A stretch of DNA of 64,000 nucleotides, taken from assembly GCF_947503385.1 (NCBI RefSeq), contig NZ_CANNDO010000003.1:1-64000 (forward strand), read 5' to 3'. Shown in pieces: positions 17,607 through 26,792 of the stretch; positions within the stretch are counted from its first letter, which is position 1, and the number at the start of each line of letters is the position of its first letter. The notes under the pieces were generated by a model. It worked only from the letters and a program-made list of their open reading frames with translations, did no database searches and was not told where the DNA came from. The DNA comes from an uncultured Tateyamaria sp. GTDB lineage: Bacteria > Pseudomonadota > Alphaproteobacteria > Rhodobacterales > Rhodobacteraceae. A program made the translations under genes and the position numbers.

Positions 17607-18427
17607 CATGTCATGTTCTCAAGGGCAGGCAACAGCGCATCCGCAATCTCGCGGTGGGCCGTTGGTCCCAGCATCGTGGCCGCGGCGGCGGCGTCCATCT
17701 CGGCAAACACCATTCCGTCGGTCCCCGCCTGCAAAGCCCTGTCCGACGCCACCACCTGCACAAATTGCGTCACCAGCGGTTCGATCTCGACGATCATGCT
17801 GCGGTTCACGAAAGCGGGGTCCGCATCAATCTCAAGCGCTGTGTCGGCGGGCGGATGATCACTGGCCCAGAGCAGGATCGTCTTGCCGGGAATCTGACTG
17901 AGCACGAGGCGCATCCGTGCCAGCCATGCCGTGCGCAATTCATCAAGCACCGCGTGGAACCGTTCGGGCGAGACGAGGTACAGGCGCTGCAGCATGTGAT
18001 TGGTAAAGTTGAATTCGGCAAAATCCACCTCGCGGTAGATCGTGCGCAACAGCGGCGACGCCTCGACAAACCGGTCATTGCGGCGCGGATGCACTTTGTA
18101 AAACCGGTTCGACATGTTGCGCGGGCTGGTGACCTGAATGACGGTCACCTGCGCCTCTATCGCGGCTTCGCGCAGAACGGGGTCGGCGGCATAAGCGTCC
18201 ACGCCCCCGTTGACGCACCCGAAGTTGACGCAAGTCATGCCCAGATCCTGCTCGATCAGGCTGCAAAATGGCGTCTCGATGTATTTGCCATATGTGGTTG
18301 TTCCGCCAAAAAAGGCGACATACGGCGCGTCCAACGGACGCTTTGGCCCGCGAAACAGTATCTTTGACGCCCCGTACCGGCACGGCAAATAGTCGAGACC
18401 ACCCGGCCCCAGTGTATCAAAGCTCAT
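17606..18427 (-). CDS. DUF6473-family protein (SGNH/GDSL-like)
   Basis: The protein is about 273 residues from the ATG at 18427 (MSFDTLGPGGLDYLP); an ATG three codons earlier is also possible. It contains FFGGTTTYGKYIETPFCSLIEQDLG, then NFGCVNGGVDAY, a layout like block I and II of SGNH hydrolases but with a threonine where the serine nucleophile would be expected. The family is common in Rhodobacteraceae and its role is unknown. I cannot confirm catalytic activity. Confidence 0.75.
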   Translation of the reverse strand: MSFDTLGPGGLDYLPCRYGASKILFRGPKRPLDAPYVAFFGGTTTYGKYIETPFCSLIEQDLGMTCVNFGCVNGGVDAYAADPVLREAAIEAQVTVIQVTSPRNMSNRFYKVHPRRNDRFVEASPLLRTIYREVDFAEFNFTNHMLQRLYLVSPERFHAVLDELRTAWLARMRLVLSQIPGKTILLWASDHPPADTALEIDADPAFVNRSMIVEIEPLVTQFVQVVASDRALQAGTDGMVFAEMDAAAAATMLGPTAHREIADALLPALENMT

Positions 18428-18578
18428 GACACCCACTCATCAGTTACTCACCCAGTGGCAAAATGGCACGACGCCCTTTCCCAATTCCTAACAGAACCGG
18501 GCATTTTCGTGACCTTTGCGGCCCTTGCCCCTGCCCGCAGCCTGCCACTATGGTGCCCGCAACAAAGAGGTGCGCGGA

Positions 18579-19454
18579 ATGGACATCAAATCGGTCGGGA
18601 TCGTCGGAGCCGGGCAAATGGGCAACGGGATTGCGCATGTCATGGCCTTGGCCGGCTACAAGGTGATGCTCAACGATATCTCGGACGACGCCCTGACCAA
18701 GGGGCTGTCCACGGTTGACCGCAACCTTGAACGACAGGTGTCCCGTGGCAAGATCGGCGCCGACGAAAAGGCCGAGGCGCTGGGGCGAATTTCCACCACG
18801 CTGGCCCTGACCGAACTGGGGCAGACGGACCTGATTATCGAGGCCGCGACCGAACGTGAAACGGTCAAACAGGCCATTTTCGAAGACCTGCTGCCGCATC
18901 TGCAACCGCATACGATCCTGACCTCGAACACGTCCTCCATTTCCATCACACGGCTGGCCAGCCGCACGGACCGGCCCGAGAAATTCATGGGCTTTCACTT
19001 TATGAACCCCGTGCCGGTGATGCAGCTGGTCGAGCTGATCCGGGGTATCGCCACGGACGCCGAAACGTTCGAAGCCTGCAAGGCCGTCGTGGACAAATTG
19101 GGCAAGACCGCCGCCACCGCCGAGGATTTCCCGGCCTTTATCGTGAACCGTATCCTGATGCCGATGATCAACGAGGCGGTCTATACGCTTTATGAAGGTG
19201 TCGGATCGGTGCAGTCCATCGACAGTTCAATGAAACTGGGCGCAAACCACCCTATGGGGCCACTGGAATTGGCCGATTTCATTGGCCTCGATACCTGTCT
19301 GGCCATCATGAACGTCCTGCATGACGGCCTCGCCGACACCAAGTACCGCCCCTGCCCCCTGCTGACCAAATATGTCGAGGCCGGTTGGCTGGGCCGCAAA
19401 TCGCAACGCGGGTTTTATGATTATCGGGGCGAAGTACCGGTGCCGACCCGCTGA
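18579..19454 (+). CDS. 3-hydroxybutyryl-CoA dehydrogenase
   Basis: The enzyme interconverts acetoacetyl-CoA and 3-hydroxybutyryl-CoA with NAD(P). The ATG at 18579 begins MDIKSVGIVGAGQMGNGIA, the Rossmann loop GxGxxG. The catalytic histidine lies in GFHFMNPVPVMQLVE and the dimer domain contains NRILMPMINEA and HPMGPLELADFIGLD. At 291 residues it is the single-domain form used in butanoate/PHB metabolism, commonly called hbd or hbdA, rather than the large beta-oxidation fusion. It fits etfBA and mcd in C4-acid metabolism. Confidence 0.93.
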   Translation: MDIKSVGIVGAGQMGNGIAHVMALAGYKVMLNDISDDALTKGLSTVDRNLERQVSRGKIGADEKAEALGRISTTLALTELGQTDLIIEAATERETVKQAIFEDLLPHLQPHTILTSNTSSISITRLASRTDRPEKFMGFHFMNPVPVMQLVELIRGIATDAETFEACKAVVDKLGKTAATAEDFPAFIVNRILMPMINEAVYTLYEGVGSVQSIDSSMKLGANHPMGPLELADFIGLDTCLAIMNVLHDGLADTKYRPCPLLTKYVEAGWLGRKSQRGFYDYRGEVPVPTR

Positions 19455-19481
19455 CGGCTGACGCGCCGGAATCCGGTCAGA

Positions 19482-20360
19482 TCAATCCTTGAGGGACAAC
19501 GTGTGGTCGCGCAACCACGCCATAAAGCCGCGCGGGTCGTCTTTCCATTCGTTGACAAAATCCTGATCCAGCGGATGTCCCACAACGGGGCCTTGCGGCT
19601 TGTTCAGTGAATGCACGATCTCGTGCAGCAACAGGCCCTGACGGATCATGGGTGATACGCGGTTTGCAATCTGGTAGGCGCGGCTGTTCTGGCCCGGAAA
19701 CTTCATCGGCAGCACTGTCGCGCCCGAACGGCGGATCAACTGGGCGGTAAACACGTTCCACTCGCCTTCGACGGCTGGGCCCCACCACGTCTCGGACGCG
19801 GCCACGACACCGGACGGAAACAGCGCCACAACGCCCCCATCCTTAAGATGTTTCATCGCCTTGGCCCGCATTTCCACGCCCTTGCGCTGCGCGTCCTTGT
19901 CGTGCGGGAACGGCACGGGGATCATGTAGCTGCCCGCCACCTCATCAATCGCGGTCAACAGCGACCGGGTGAGAATCCGGTAGTCCGGCCGCACACGGCC
20001 AATCAGGTCGGCGAAAATCATGCCGTCCACCATCCCGTGCGGGTGGTTGGCGACCACAATCAGTGGCCCTTCGCGCGGGATACGATCCAGTTGAACCTGC
20101 GGGGTTGTCAGTTCGATCCCCATCACGTCCAGACATGCCCGCCAGAACGCCTGCCCCGATGGCGCGCCCTTGCGTTCGAACTTGCGGATCAGGCGAAGGA
20201 TCGTCAGCTTGCCGGTGAACGCTTCCATCACACGGATAAAGCTGGCCTTCCAAGGGTCTTCAAACGTCGACGCGTAGGACAGGCTGCGGCGGTCGTACTT
20301 GTTGAACGACACCTTTTCGGGCTTGGCCAGATTGCCTGCGTTATGCGTGCTGTCCACCAA
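19482..20360 (-). CDS. Lysophospholipid acyltransferase-family protein
   Basis: The 292-residue protein carries the acyltransferase motif NHPHGMVDGM (H-x4-D) and downstream blocks FPSGVVAASETWWGP and VLPMKFPGQNSRAYQ, as in PlsC-like enzymes that acylate lysolipids. It lacks long membrane helices and is probably peripheral on the inner membrane. It may act in phospholipid or ornithine/aminolipid synthesis; the exact acceptor is unknown. It follows the ptsH gene in the same direction's opposite end and has its own start 36 bases before it. Confidence 0.82.
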   Translation of the reverse strand: MVDSTHNAGNLAKPEKVSFNKYDRRSLSYASTFEDPWKASFIRVMEAFTGKLTILRLIRKFERKGAPSGQAFWRACLDVMGIELTTPQVQLDRIPREGPLIVVANHPHGMVDGMIFADLIGRVRPDYRILTRSLLTAIDEVAGSYMIPVPFPHDKDAQRKGVEMRAKAMKHLKDGGVVALFPSGVVAASETWWGPAVEGEWNVFTAQLIRRSGATVLPMKFPGQNSRAYQIANRVSPMIRQGLLLHEIVHSLNKPQGPVVGHPLDQDFVNEWKDDPRGFMAWLRDHTLSLKD

Positions 20361-20396
20361 AGCGGTCTTACCTCGTTGACGTATCAGACCTGTGTC

Positions 20397-20666
20397 TCAG
20401 GCCTCTTCCCCAAATTTGTCCGCCACCAATGCCTCGAGCGCATTGGCAAGGGCCTCAGCATCCGGGCCCGACGTTTCAACGTCAATAAAACTTCCCATCG
20501 GCGCTGCCAACATCAAAAGCCCCATAATACTGTCACCTGAGGCCGACATGCCATCCTTGCGCACGTCTGCACGGGCGTCGAAGCCTTCGACCACTTCGAC
20601 CAGTTTGGCCGAGGCACGGGCGTGCAGACCTTTGATGTTCACGATTTCTAACGTACGGGTGGGCAT
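20397..20666 (-). CDS. ptsH: HPr phosphocarrier protein of the nitrogen-type PTS
   Basis: The 89-residue protein has both HPr phosphorylation sites: His15 in GLHARAS, receiving phosphate from enzyme I, and Ser46 in GDSIMGL, the target of HprK kinase. There is no sugar-permease gene nearby, so this is the regulatory PTS (Npr). It closes the operon chvI-chvG-hprK-rapZ-EIIA-ptsH, three bases after the EIIA gene. Confidence 0.93.
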   Translation of the reverse strand: MPTRTLEIVNIKGLHARASAKLVEVVEGFDARADVRKDGMSASGDSIMGLLMLAAPMGSFIDVETSGPDAEALANALEALVADKFGEEA

Positions 20667-20669
20667 GGG

Positions 20670-21065
20670 TCAGGTGTCTGCGCTGATGTTCTGGCTGTCG
20701 ATATACTTCTTGCCCGCGTCCAAGGCCGCGCGCACGGCATCCGTTACGTCAAGTTGACGGCTCTTGGCCAGCTTAATCAGCATCGGCAGGTTCGCCCCGT
20801 AGAGAATCCGCCGATTGGTGGGCCGACAGGCCAAAAGGCTCAGGTTCGACGGCGAACCGCCAAAGAGGTCCGTGACCACCACGACCCCATCACCGCTGTC
20901 CACGTCATCCGCTGCCGCGCAAATCTCGCGCTCCTTGGCCTTGCGGTCATGGTCGGGTTCTATGGCAATGGCACGGATGCCGGGCTGCTGGCCCACGACA
21001 TGTTCGATCGCTTTGAGGTATTCGCCGGCCAGCCCGCCATGCGCAACGATCACAACTCCGATCAC
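20670..21065 (-). CDS. PTS EIIA component, mannose family (regulatory)
   Basis: The 131-residue protein is an EIIA-Man domain with the phosphorylated histidine at residue 9 in VVAHGGLAGEYL. No IIB, IIC or IID partners are present, which marks it as the regulatory EIIA common in alphaproteobacteria rather than a transporter part. Its start overlaps the rapZ stop (ATGA). It receives phosphate from the neighbouring HPr and probably signals phosphorylation state to partner proteins. Confidence 0.92.
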   Translation of the reverse strand: MIGVVIVAHGGLAGEYLKAIEHVVGQQPGIRAIAIEPDHDRKAKEREICAAADDVDSGDGVVVVTDLFGGSPSNLSLLACRPTNRRILYGANLPMLIKLAKSRQLDVTDAVRAALDAGKKYIDSQNISADT

Positions 21066-21955
21066 ACTGGGGCCTCTTTGCGTTCACCGCGATCCAATTC
21101 GCGATGCCGAATAGACACCTGCCAGCCCGCCTCTGCAAGGGCTTGCACGAGCGTTTCTGCCATAGCGACAGACCGGTGTTGCCCGCCCGTACACCCAAAC
21201 GCAACCGACAGGTGAGATTTTCCCTCTTCGAGATAGGCGGGCAGCAACCACAGGATCATATCGCGCACCTGACCGGCAAATGTCTCGGCCCGCGGGTCTG
21301 TCGCGATATAGTCCTGCACCTCTGCCGCCTGCCCGGTGGCGGCGCGCAGGGCTGGCACCCAATACGGATTTTTGAGGAACCGGCAGTCAAACACCATGTC
21401 AACGGAGCGCGGCAAGCCACGCTTGTAGCTAAAGCTTTGCACCGACACGGCGAGTTGCGACTGACCGTCGGGGGCAAACCAGTGCTCCACCTCGCTGCGC
21501 AACTGGTGGACGTTCAGCCGCGTCGTATCAATCAGCACATCCGCCTGCGCGCGCAGCGGCGCAAGGATGGCCAATTCGCGTTGGATACCCGCCTCCACCC
21601 TGTCCGTGGCGGCCAGCGGGTGACGGCGGCGGGTTTCGGAAAACCGGTTCAGCAGCACGTCCGTGGCGCAATCAAGGTAAAGCAGTTCGGGTGCCAGCCC
21701 CGGTTTTGTCGCGATCAGTCCCAGCGCCTCGGTGACAGCCGCCAACGAAAAATCCCGCGTGCGCGGGTCAATCCCAAGGGCCAGCGGCTTCGTCGCTTCG
21801 GGATCATCCAGCAAGGCGTGGACAAGGCGCAGCGGCATGTTGTCGATGGCCTCGTAACCCAAATCCTCAAGCACACGGATCGCGCTGGTTCTGCCGGCCC
21901 CGGACGGGCCTGTGACCAGCACGACGCGGCGTGCCTTGGCTTGGGTGTCGTTCAT
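21062..21955 (-). CDS. rapZ: RapZ-family nucleotide-binding protein (RNase adapter)
   Basis: The start is the ATG at 21955 (MNDTQAKARRVVLVTG). The 297-residue protein has a P-loop GPSGAGRTSA at 16-25 in which the usual lysine is arginine, a variant frequent in alphaproteobacteria, then AIDNMPLRLV, and the C-terminal RNA-binding part with [17 protein letters not shown]. In E. coli RapZ directs RNase E to the GlmZ small RNA; that partner is not known here, so the role is likely PTS-linked regulation. It overlaps both neighbours by four bases. Confidence 0.92.
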   Translation of the reverse strand: MNDTQAKARRVVLVTGPSGAGRTSAIRVLEDLGYEAIDNMPLRLVHALLDDPEATKPLALGIDPRTRDFSLAAVTEALGLIATKPGLAPELLYLDCATDVLLNRFSETRRRHPLAATDRVEAGIQRELAILAPLRAQADVLIDTTRLNVHQLRSEVEHWFAPDGQSQLAVSVQSFSYKRGLPRSVDMVFDCRFLKNPYWVPALRAATGQAAEVQDYIATDPRAETFAGQVRDMILWLLPAYLEEGKSHLSVAFGCTGGQHRSVAMAETLVQALAEAGWQVSIRHRELDRGERKEAPV

Positions 21956-22368
21956 TCCGGGTCGCTCCTTCCCGATATGAGATATTGCGCTAGGGCGGCT
22001 GGCCAAGCCGGGCTCTCCACTTTGTGCAATTGCGGCACCTCCCTGTCCAGCAGTTTGATGCTGCGCTGCGGCGGGAGGCGTTCGGTTTCGATCGTATCGA
22101 GGTCGACGGCTGCGCAGATCGGTGCGGGGGCCGCGTCGGCATGGAGCAGGCCAAGGCCGCGCGCCTCAATCAGGCCCGCGATGGTGTCGGGCGCGCGGCC
22201 CCAGAGCGTGTCGTTCTGAAGGTAAAGCTCGGTCTGGTCATCGGAAATGAGCGTTGCGCCCATGCGGATCAACTGTAGCGCGAGGCTGGATTTGCCGCTG
22301 CCGGAGGCACCTTGGATCAACACGCCGCGCGGGCCAAAGGCCACAGCGCTCGCATGGACCCGCATCAT
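21952..22368 (-). CDS. hprK: HPr kinase/phosphorylase, short alphaproteobacterial form
   Basis: HprK phosphorylates Ser46 of HPr and removes that phosphate. Only the catalytic C-terminal domain is present: 138 residues against about 310 in Firmicutes. The P-loop GASGSGKSS is at 20-28 and the catalytic acidic loop is LISDDQTEL. The missing N-terminal domain is normal for this group. The gene lies between chvG and rapZ, linking PTS phosphorylation state with the ChvGI two-component system. Confidence 0.92.
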   Translation of the reverse strand: MMRVHASAVAFGPRGVLIQGASGSGKSSLALQLIRMGATLISDDQTELYLQNDTLWGRAPDTIAGLIEARGLGLLHADAAPAPICAAVDLDTIETERLPPQRSIKLLDREVPQLHKVESPAWPAALAQYLISGRSDPE

Positions 22369-22374
22369 CGAAAC

Positions 22375-24072
22375 TTAGACCGGCAGGCCCACGACGAACC
22401 GTGCGCCCAGCGGTTCCGAGGTGATGTCGGCATCCGTGGGGCGAATATTCTCGGCCCAGATCACGCCGCCATGCGCCTCAACAATCTGTTTGGAGATGGC
22501 AAGGCCAAGGCCGGAATTGTTGCCAAAATGCTCTTCGGGGCGCTGCGAATAGAACCGTTTGAAAATCTTGGTCAGGGCTTGGTCGGGGATGCCGGGACCG
22601 GTGTCCTCGACCACGACCAGCACACGGTTTTCACGCTTGCGGGCCCAGACGCGGATCGCATCGCCATCCTCGCAAAAGGAAATCGCGTTGGTGATCAGGT
22701 TTACAAACACCTGCGCCAGACGCGCTTCAAGACCATGGACCTGAATGGGTTGCGGCGGCAGATCGGTGATAAACTCGATCCCCTTGCCGCGCGCATCCTC
22801 GCCCAGATACTGGCCAAGATTGTCGAGCATTTGCAGGAGGTTGAATGCCTCCTCTTCTTCTTTCACCAGCTCGCTGTCGAGACGGGAGGCATTGGAGATG
22901 TCGCTGACCAGACGGTCAAGGCGCCGCACGTCATGTTCGATCACATCAAGCAGCTTTTCGCGCTGATCGTCGCGTTTGACCATGCGCAGCGTGCCAACGG
23001 CAGAGCGGAGCGAGGCCAGCGGGTTCTTGATCTCGTGTGCGACGTCGGCGGCGAATTGTTCGTTGCCGTCGATCCGGTTGTACAGCGCCGAAATCATACC
23101 GCGCAGCGCACCGGACAGGCGGCCGATCTCGTCAGGGCGTGCGGTCAGGTCTGGGATACGGATACGGCCCGGGTTCACCTTGCGGGCGTTCTTGTCGCGC
23201 CCCAGTTCCGCAGCAGCGGCCAGATCGGCGAGCGGGTTGGCAATGGTGGAGGCCAGAACAAGGCTGAGGCCGATAGACACAAGCGTGGCAATCACGAACA
23301 TTTGCAGCACGCGTTCCCGCTCACTGCGGACCAGAGCGTCAATCTCGCCAGAAGCGCTGGTCAGCGCGACAGCGCCAATCGCGGTTGCCCCCTGTTCAAT
23401 TGGGGTCACGATGGCAAAAAGCTGCGCACCGTCCATATTCACGACATTCCCGACCTGCGTCTCACCGCTGAGGCTTGCCGCGACAAGTCCGCGCAACTGT
23501 TCCTCGACCGGCGTGCGCGGTTCCGACGAGGTGGTGGAGAAGGGGCGCGACACCACATTCCACAGCCACGTGAGGCCATCGGTCAGGACCGCCTTGCCCT
23601 TTTCCGCCTCAACGTCATTGCTGAGATCAAGGCTCCCCTCCGCTTGGGCCGCCAAAGTCTCATTGGTGTCAAAGACATAGACGTCTTTCCCGATGCTGAC
23701 ATCAAGACCGGACAGGGTGGCATCAAGGTCAATGCCGTCACCGCTCGACAGGCTCACCGGCGCACCGGATGGCAATTGCGCCTCGATCACGTCGGCAACC
23801 AGTTCAGCCTGCGCGATCACGCCCGAGATGCGCTGCACCGCGAGGCTGTCGCGTGTCGAGTTGAGGTATAGGATGCCCGCGACGAGAACATTCAACGCGA
23901 TCAGGTTGAAGGTGATGATCTTGCGCGCCAGAGGCGAGCTGCGCAACGACACAAGACCCCGCCGGGCGCGGGTGTCGCGCATCTCGGACGAGGCCACGCT
24001 GTCGGGCGCAACCCAGTCTTCGCCGAGCACAACGTCGCCGTCTCGCATTGGTGGCGTGCCTGTATCTCGCAC
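22375..24072 (-). CDS. chvG: Sensor histidine kinase ChvG
   Basis: The 565-residue kinase has membrane helices at about 51-70 and 257-277 bounding a periplasmic stimulus-sensing domain, a HAMP segment, the phosphorylated histidine at residue 346 in DVAHEIKNPL, an N-box NLITNAISF and G-boxes VEDTGPGIP and GLGLAISKQ. ChvG senses acid or envelope conditions and phosphorylates ChvI. A second ATG eight codons in could be the real start. It lies 66 bases from chvI and 6 from hprK. Confidence 0.93.
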   Translation of the reverse strand: MRDTGTPPMRDGDVVLGEDWVAPDSVASSEMRDTRARRGLVSLRSSPLARKIITFNLIALNVLVAGILYLNSTRDSLAVQRISGVIAQAELVADVIEAQLPSGAPVSLSSGDGIDLDATLSGLDVSIGKDVYVFDTNETLAAQAEGSLDLSNDVEAEKGKAVLTDGLTWLWNVVSRPFSTTSSEPRTPVEEQLRGLVAASLSGETQVGNVVNMDGAQLFAIVTPIEQGATAIGAVALTSASGEIDALVRSERERVLQMFVIATLVSIGLSLVLASTIANPLADLAAAAELGRDKNARKVNPGRIRIPDLTARPDEIGRLSGALRGMISALYNRIDGNEQFAADVAHEIKNPLASLRSAVGTLRMVKRDDQREKLLDVIEHDVRRLDRLVSDISNASRLDSELVKEEEEAFNLLQMLDNLGQYLGEDARGKGIEFITDLPPQPIQVHGLEARLAQVFVNLITNAISFCEDGDAIRVWARKRENRVLVVVEDTGPGIPDQALTKIFKRFYSQRPEEHFGNNSGLGLAISKQIVEAHGGVIWAENIRPTDADITSEPLGARFVVGLPV

Positions 24073-24138
24073 TGCGCGTTCCTAGCCTGCTGTCAAAGGG
24101 CCCCTAGCAGCCCTTTGCGCGCACCGTTCTGGTGCGTC

Positions 24139-24840
24139 TTATTCTTCGTTGTAACGGTAACCGATCCCGTACAGCGTCTCAATCGCCGAGAAGTTATCGT
24201 CGGCGGTGCGCATCTTCTTGCGCAGACGCTTGATGTGGCTGTCGATGGTCCGGTCGTCCACATAGACCTGATCGTCATAGGCCACGTCCATCAGCTGGTC
24301 GCGCGATTTCACAAAGCCGGGGCGTTGTGCAAGCGCCTGCAACAGCAGGAATTCCGTCACGGTCAACGACACGTCGTTGCCCTTCCAACTGACCGCATGG
24401 CGCAGCGGGTCCATCCGAAGATCGCCCCGTTCCATCACCTTGGTCTCTTCGGTTGTGCCCACCTCTTCGCTGGCGACAGCATCCTGACGGCGCAGCAGCG
24501 CCCGGATACGTTCCACCAACAGACGCTGCGAAAACGGCTTTTTCACATAGTCGTCAGCGCCCATACGCAGACCCAGCACCTCGTCGATTTCATCATCCTT
24601 GGAGGTGAGGAAAATGACCGGCATGGTGGTTTTCTGGCGCAGTCGCTGCAACAGATCCATTCCGTCCATGCGGGGCATCTTGATGTCCAGCACGGCCATA
24701 TCGGGGAGGCGTTTGTTGAACGCGTCAAGCGCCGCCTGACCGTCATTAAACGTTTCGACCTCGAACCCCTCGGCCTCAAGAGTCATGGAGACTGACGTCA
24801 GGATGTTCCTGTCGTCGTCCACCAGTGCAATCTTGTTCAT
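24139..24840 (-). CDS. chvI: Response regulator ChvI
   Basis: The OmpR-type regulator has 233 residues from the ATG at 24840. The receiver domain has the acidic pocket VDDD at 7-10, phospho-acceptor Asp52 in [11 protein letters not shown] and the switch lysine in KKPFSQR. The C-terminal winged helix reads [14 protein letters not shown] and [14 protein letters not shown]. An upstream in-frame ATG at 24915 would add 25 residues with no domain and is unlikely. It sits divergent from pckA, an arrangement conserved in alphaproteobacteria where ChvI influences pckA. Confidence 0.95.
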   Translation of the reverse strand: MNKIALVDDDRNILTSVSMTLEAEGFEVETFNDGQAALDAFNKRLPDMAVLDIKMPRMDGMDLLQRLRQKTTMPVIFLTSKDDEIDEVLGLRMGADDYVKKPFSQRLLVERIRALLRRQDAVASEEVGTTEETKVMERGDLRMDPLRHAVSWKGNDVSLTVTEFLLLQALAQRPGFVKSRDQLMDVAYDDQVYVDDRTIDSHIKRLRKKMRTADDNFSAIETLYGIGYRYNEE

Positions 24841-25178
24841 TGCCTGTTTCCTTTTACTACTCGAACTTATTGTTTGTTTTTCCGCCATAGTCCCGCTTTT
24901 GGCCTTTCGAATCAATCAAGAAGTGCGAATCAGATGCCGAATGGCCCCTAACTCTCGCCAGAAATTGGTTAGGAATGGCTAAATTGCCGCACATTCGCGT
25001 CTGACGAGTCACTTCGGAAACAGTGTTTGCGCAACCGGTCGCCATGGTGGCGCTAACTGCGGCAAGGTCGCCTGTTCACCTCGTAAATCAGCATGTTATG
25101 ACCGAAAGGTGCCCTGCCCCACCGCGGGCAAGCACCGTTTTGAGCACCACAGCGCGCCGCGACATCAGGAGACATCGC
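24841..25178. promoter_or_regulatory. Divergent control region between chvI and pckA
   Basis: This 338-base stretch has no gene. It must hold both promoters. Visible elements are an inverted repeat CCTAAC-N15-GTTAGG (24947-24973) and an 8-bp palindrome TTGCGCAA (25027-25034) with a flanking GTTTGCGCAAC, about 145 bases before the pckA start. Short ribosome-binding sites precede both genes (AAAGGAAACAGG for chvI, CAGGAG for pckA). I could not identify clear -35/-10 boxes. Confidence 0.5.
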
Positions 25179-26777
25179 ATGACAATAGGACGGGTCAACC
25201 CGCAGTTCCGCCTCGAAGATCAAGGGATCAAAGGGCTGGGCGATGTCTATTACAACCTCATCGAACCGGTGCTGATCGAACGCGCACTGGCCCGCGGCGA
25301 GGGCGAATTGGGCAAGGGCGGCACGTTCCTTGTCACAACCGGCAAGTTCACGGGCCGCTCGCCCAAGGACAAGCATGTGGTCAAAACGGACAGTGTTGCC
25401 GACAGCATCTGGTGGGACAACAACGCCGAGATGTCGCCAGAAGGTTTCGACGCGCTTTATCAGGACATGCTCGCCCACATGCAGGGCGGCGAATACTACG
25501 TGCAGGACCTGACCGGCGGGGCCGACCCCAGCTATTCGATCAATGTGCGCATGGTGACAGAGCTGGCTTGGCACGGTCTGTTCATCCGCCACATGCTGCG
25601 TCGCCCCGATGCCGAAGACCTCGCGGATTTTGTGGCAGACTTCACCGTCATCAACTGCCCCAGTTTCAAAGCGGACCCGAAAAAGCACAACTGCCGCTCG
25701 GAAACGGTCATTGCGATGAACTTTGATCGCAAGATGATCCTGATCGGCGGCACGGAGTATGCGGGCGAGAATAAGAAGTCGGTATTTACGCTGCTGAACT
25801 ACCTGCTGCCCGACAAAGGCGTGATGCCGATGCACTGTTCGGCCAACCACGCCCATGGCAATCCCGTGGACACGGCGGTGTTCTTTGGCCTGTCCGGCAC
25901 GGGCAAGACCACGCTCAGCGCTGATCCCGGCCGCACGCTGATCGGGGATGATGAACATGGCTGGTCGGATCGAGGCACCTTCAACTTCGAAGGCGGCTGC
26001 TATGCCAAGACCATCAACCTAAGCGCCGAGGCAGAGCCTGAAATCTACGCCACGACCGAGAAATTCGGGACCGTGATCGAGAACATGGTGTTCGACCCCG
26101 ACACCAAGGATCTGGATTTCGAGGATGACAGCCTGACCGCGAACATGCGCTGCGCCTATCCGCTGCACTATATTTCGAACGCGTCCACGTCGGCTTTGGG
26201 CGGGCACCCCAAGAACATCATCATGCTGACCTGCGATGCTTTTGGCGTGCTGCCGCCCATCGCGCGGCTGACACCGGCGCAGGCGATGTACCACTTCCTC
26301 AGCGGGTTTACCGCCAAGGTGGCGGGCACGGAGCGTGGCGTAACCGAGCCGCAGCCCACGTTCTCCACCTGCTTTGGCGCGCCATTCATGCCGCGCCGGC
26401 CCGAGGTCTACGGCAAGCTGTTGCAGGAAAAGATCGCCAAGCACGGTGCGACCTGCTGGCTGGTCAATACGGGGTGGACAGGGGGTGCCTACGGCACCGG
26501 ATCGCGGATGCCCATTCGTGCGACGCGGGCACTGCTGACAGCGGCGCTGGATGGCACCCTTGCGGCGGGTGAATTCCGCAAGGACGCGCATTTCGGGTTC
26601 GACGTGCCGGTGTCCGTTCCGGGTGTGGCAGACATCCTGCTGGATCCGCGCCGGACGTGGGACGATGGGGCCGCCTATGATGTGCAGGCGGCGAAGCTGG
26701 TCGATATGTTCTCGGCCAACTTCGAACAATACCTGCCCTATATCGACGACGACGTCCGGGCAGCCGCAATCGGGTGA
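25179..26777 (+). CDS. pckA: Phosphoenolpyruvate carboxykinase (ATP)
   Basis: PckA makes phosphoenolpyruvate from oxaloacetate and ATP, the entry to gluconeogenesis. The ATG at 25179 gives 532 residues, as usual. The kinase loop is [11 protein letters not shown], the metal and substrate site SANHAHG and GDDEHGWS, and the family signature [16 protein letters not shown] lies near residue 430. It is divergent from chvI, so it is probably under ChvGI influence, and complements the ethylmalonyl-CoA pathway for growth on acids. Confidence 0.97.
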   Translation: MTIGRVNPQFRLEDQGIKGLGDVYYNLIEPVLIERALARGEGELGKGGTFLVTTGKFTGRSPKDKHVVKTDSVADSIWWDNNAEMSPEGFDALYQDMLAHMQGGEYYVQDLTGGADPSYSINVRMVTELAWHGLFIRHMLRRPDAEDLADFVADFTVINCPSFKADPKKHNCRSETVIAMNFDRKMILIGGTEYAGENKKSVFTLLNYLLPDKGVMPMHCSANHAHGNPVDTAVFFGLSGTGKTTLSADPGRTLIGDDEHGWSDRGTFNFEGGCYAKTINLSAEAEPEIYATTEKFGTVIENMVFDPDTKDLDFEDDSLTANMRCAYPLHYISNASTSALGGHPKNIIMLTCDAFGVLPPIARLTPAQAMYHFLSGFTAKVAGTERGVTEPQPTFSTCFGAPFMPRRPEVYGKLLQEKIAKHGATCWLVNTGWTGGAYGTGSRMPIRATRALLTAALDGTLAAGEFRKDAHFGFDVPVSVPGVADILLDPRRTWDDGAAYDVQAAKLVDMFSANFEQYLPYIDDDVRAAAIG

Positions 26778-26792
26778 CGTAGTGCAGGTGCG

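Noticed and set aside
22312-23871. 519-codon plus-strand open frame
   Set aside because: Antisense to chvG, whose kinase boxes are intact.
24947-24973. CCTAAC-N15-GTTAGG as a defined ChvI operator
   Set aside because: Short arms and a long spacer can occur by chance; no basis for naming a binding protein.
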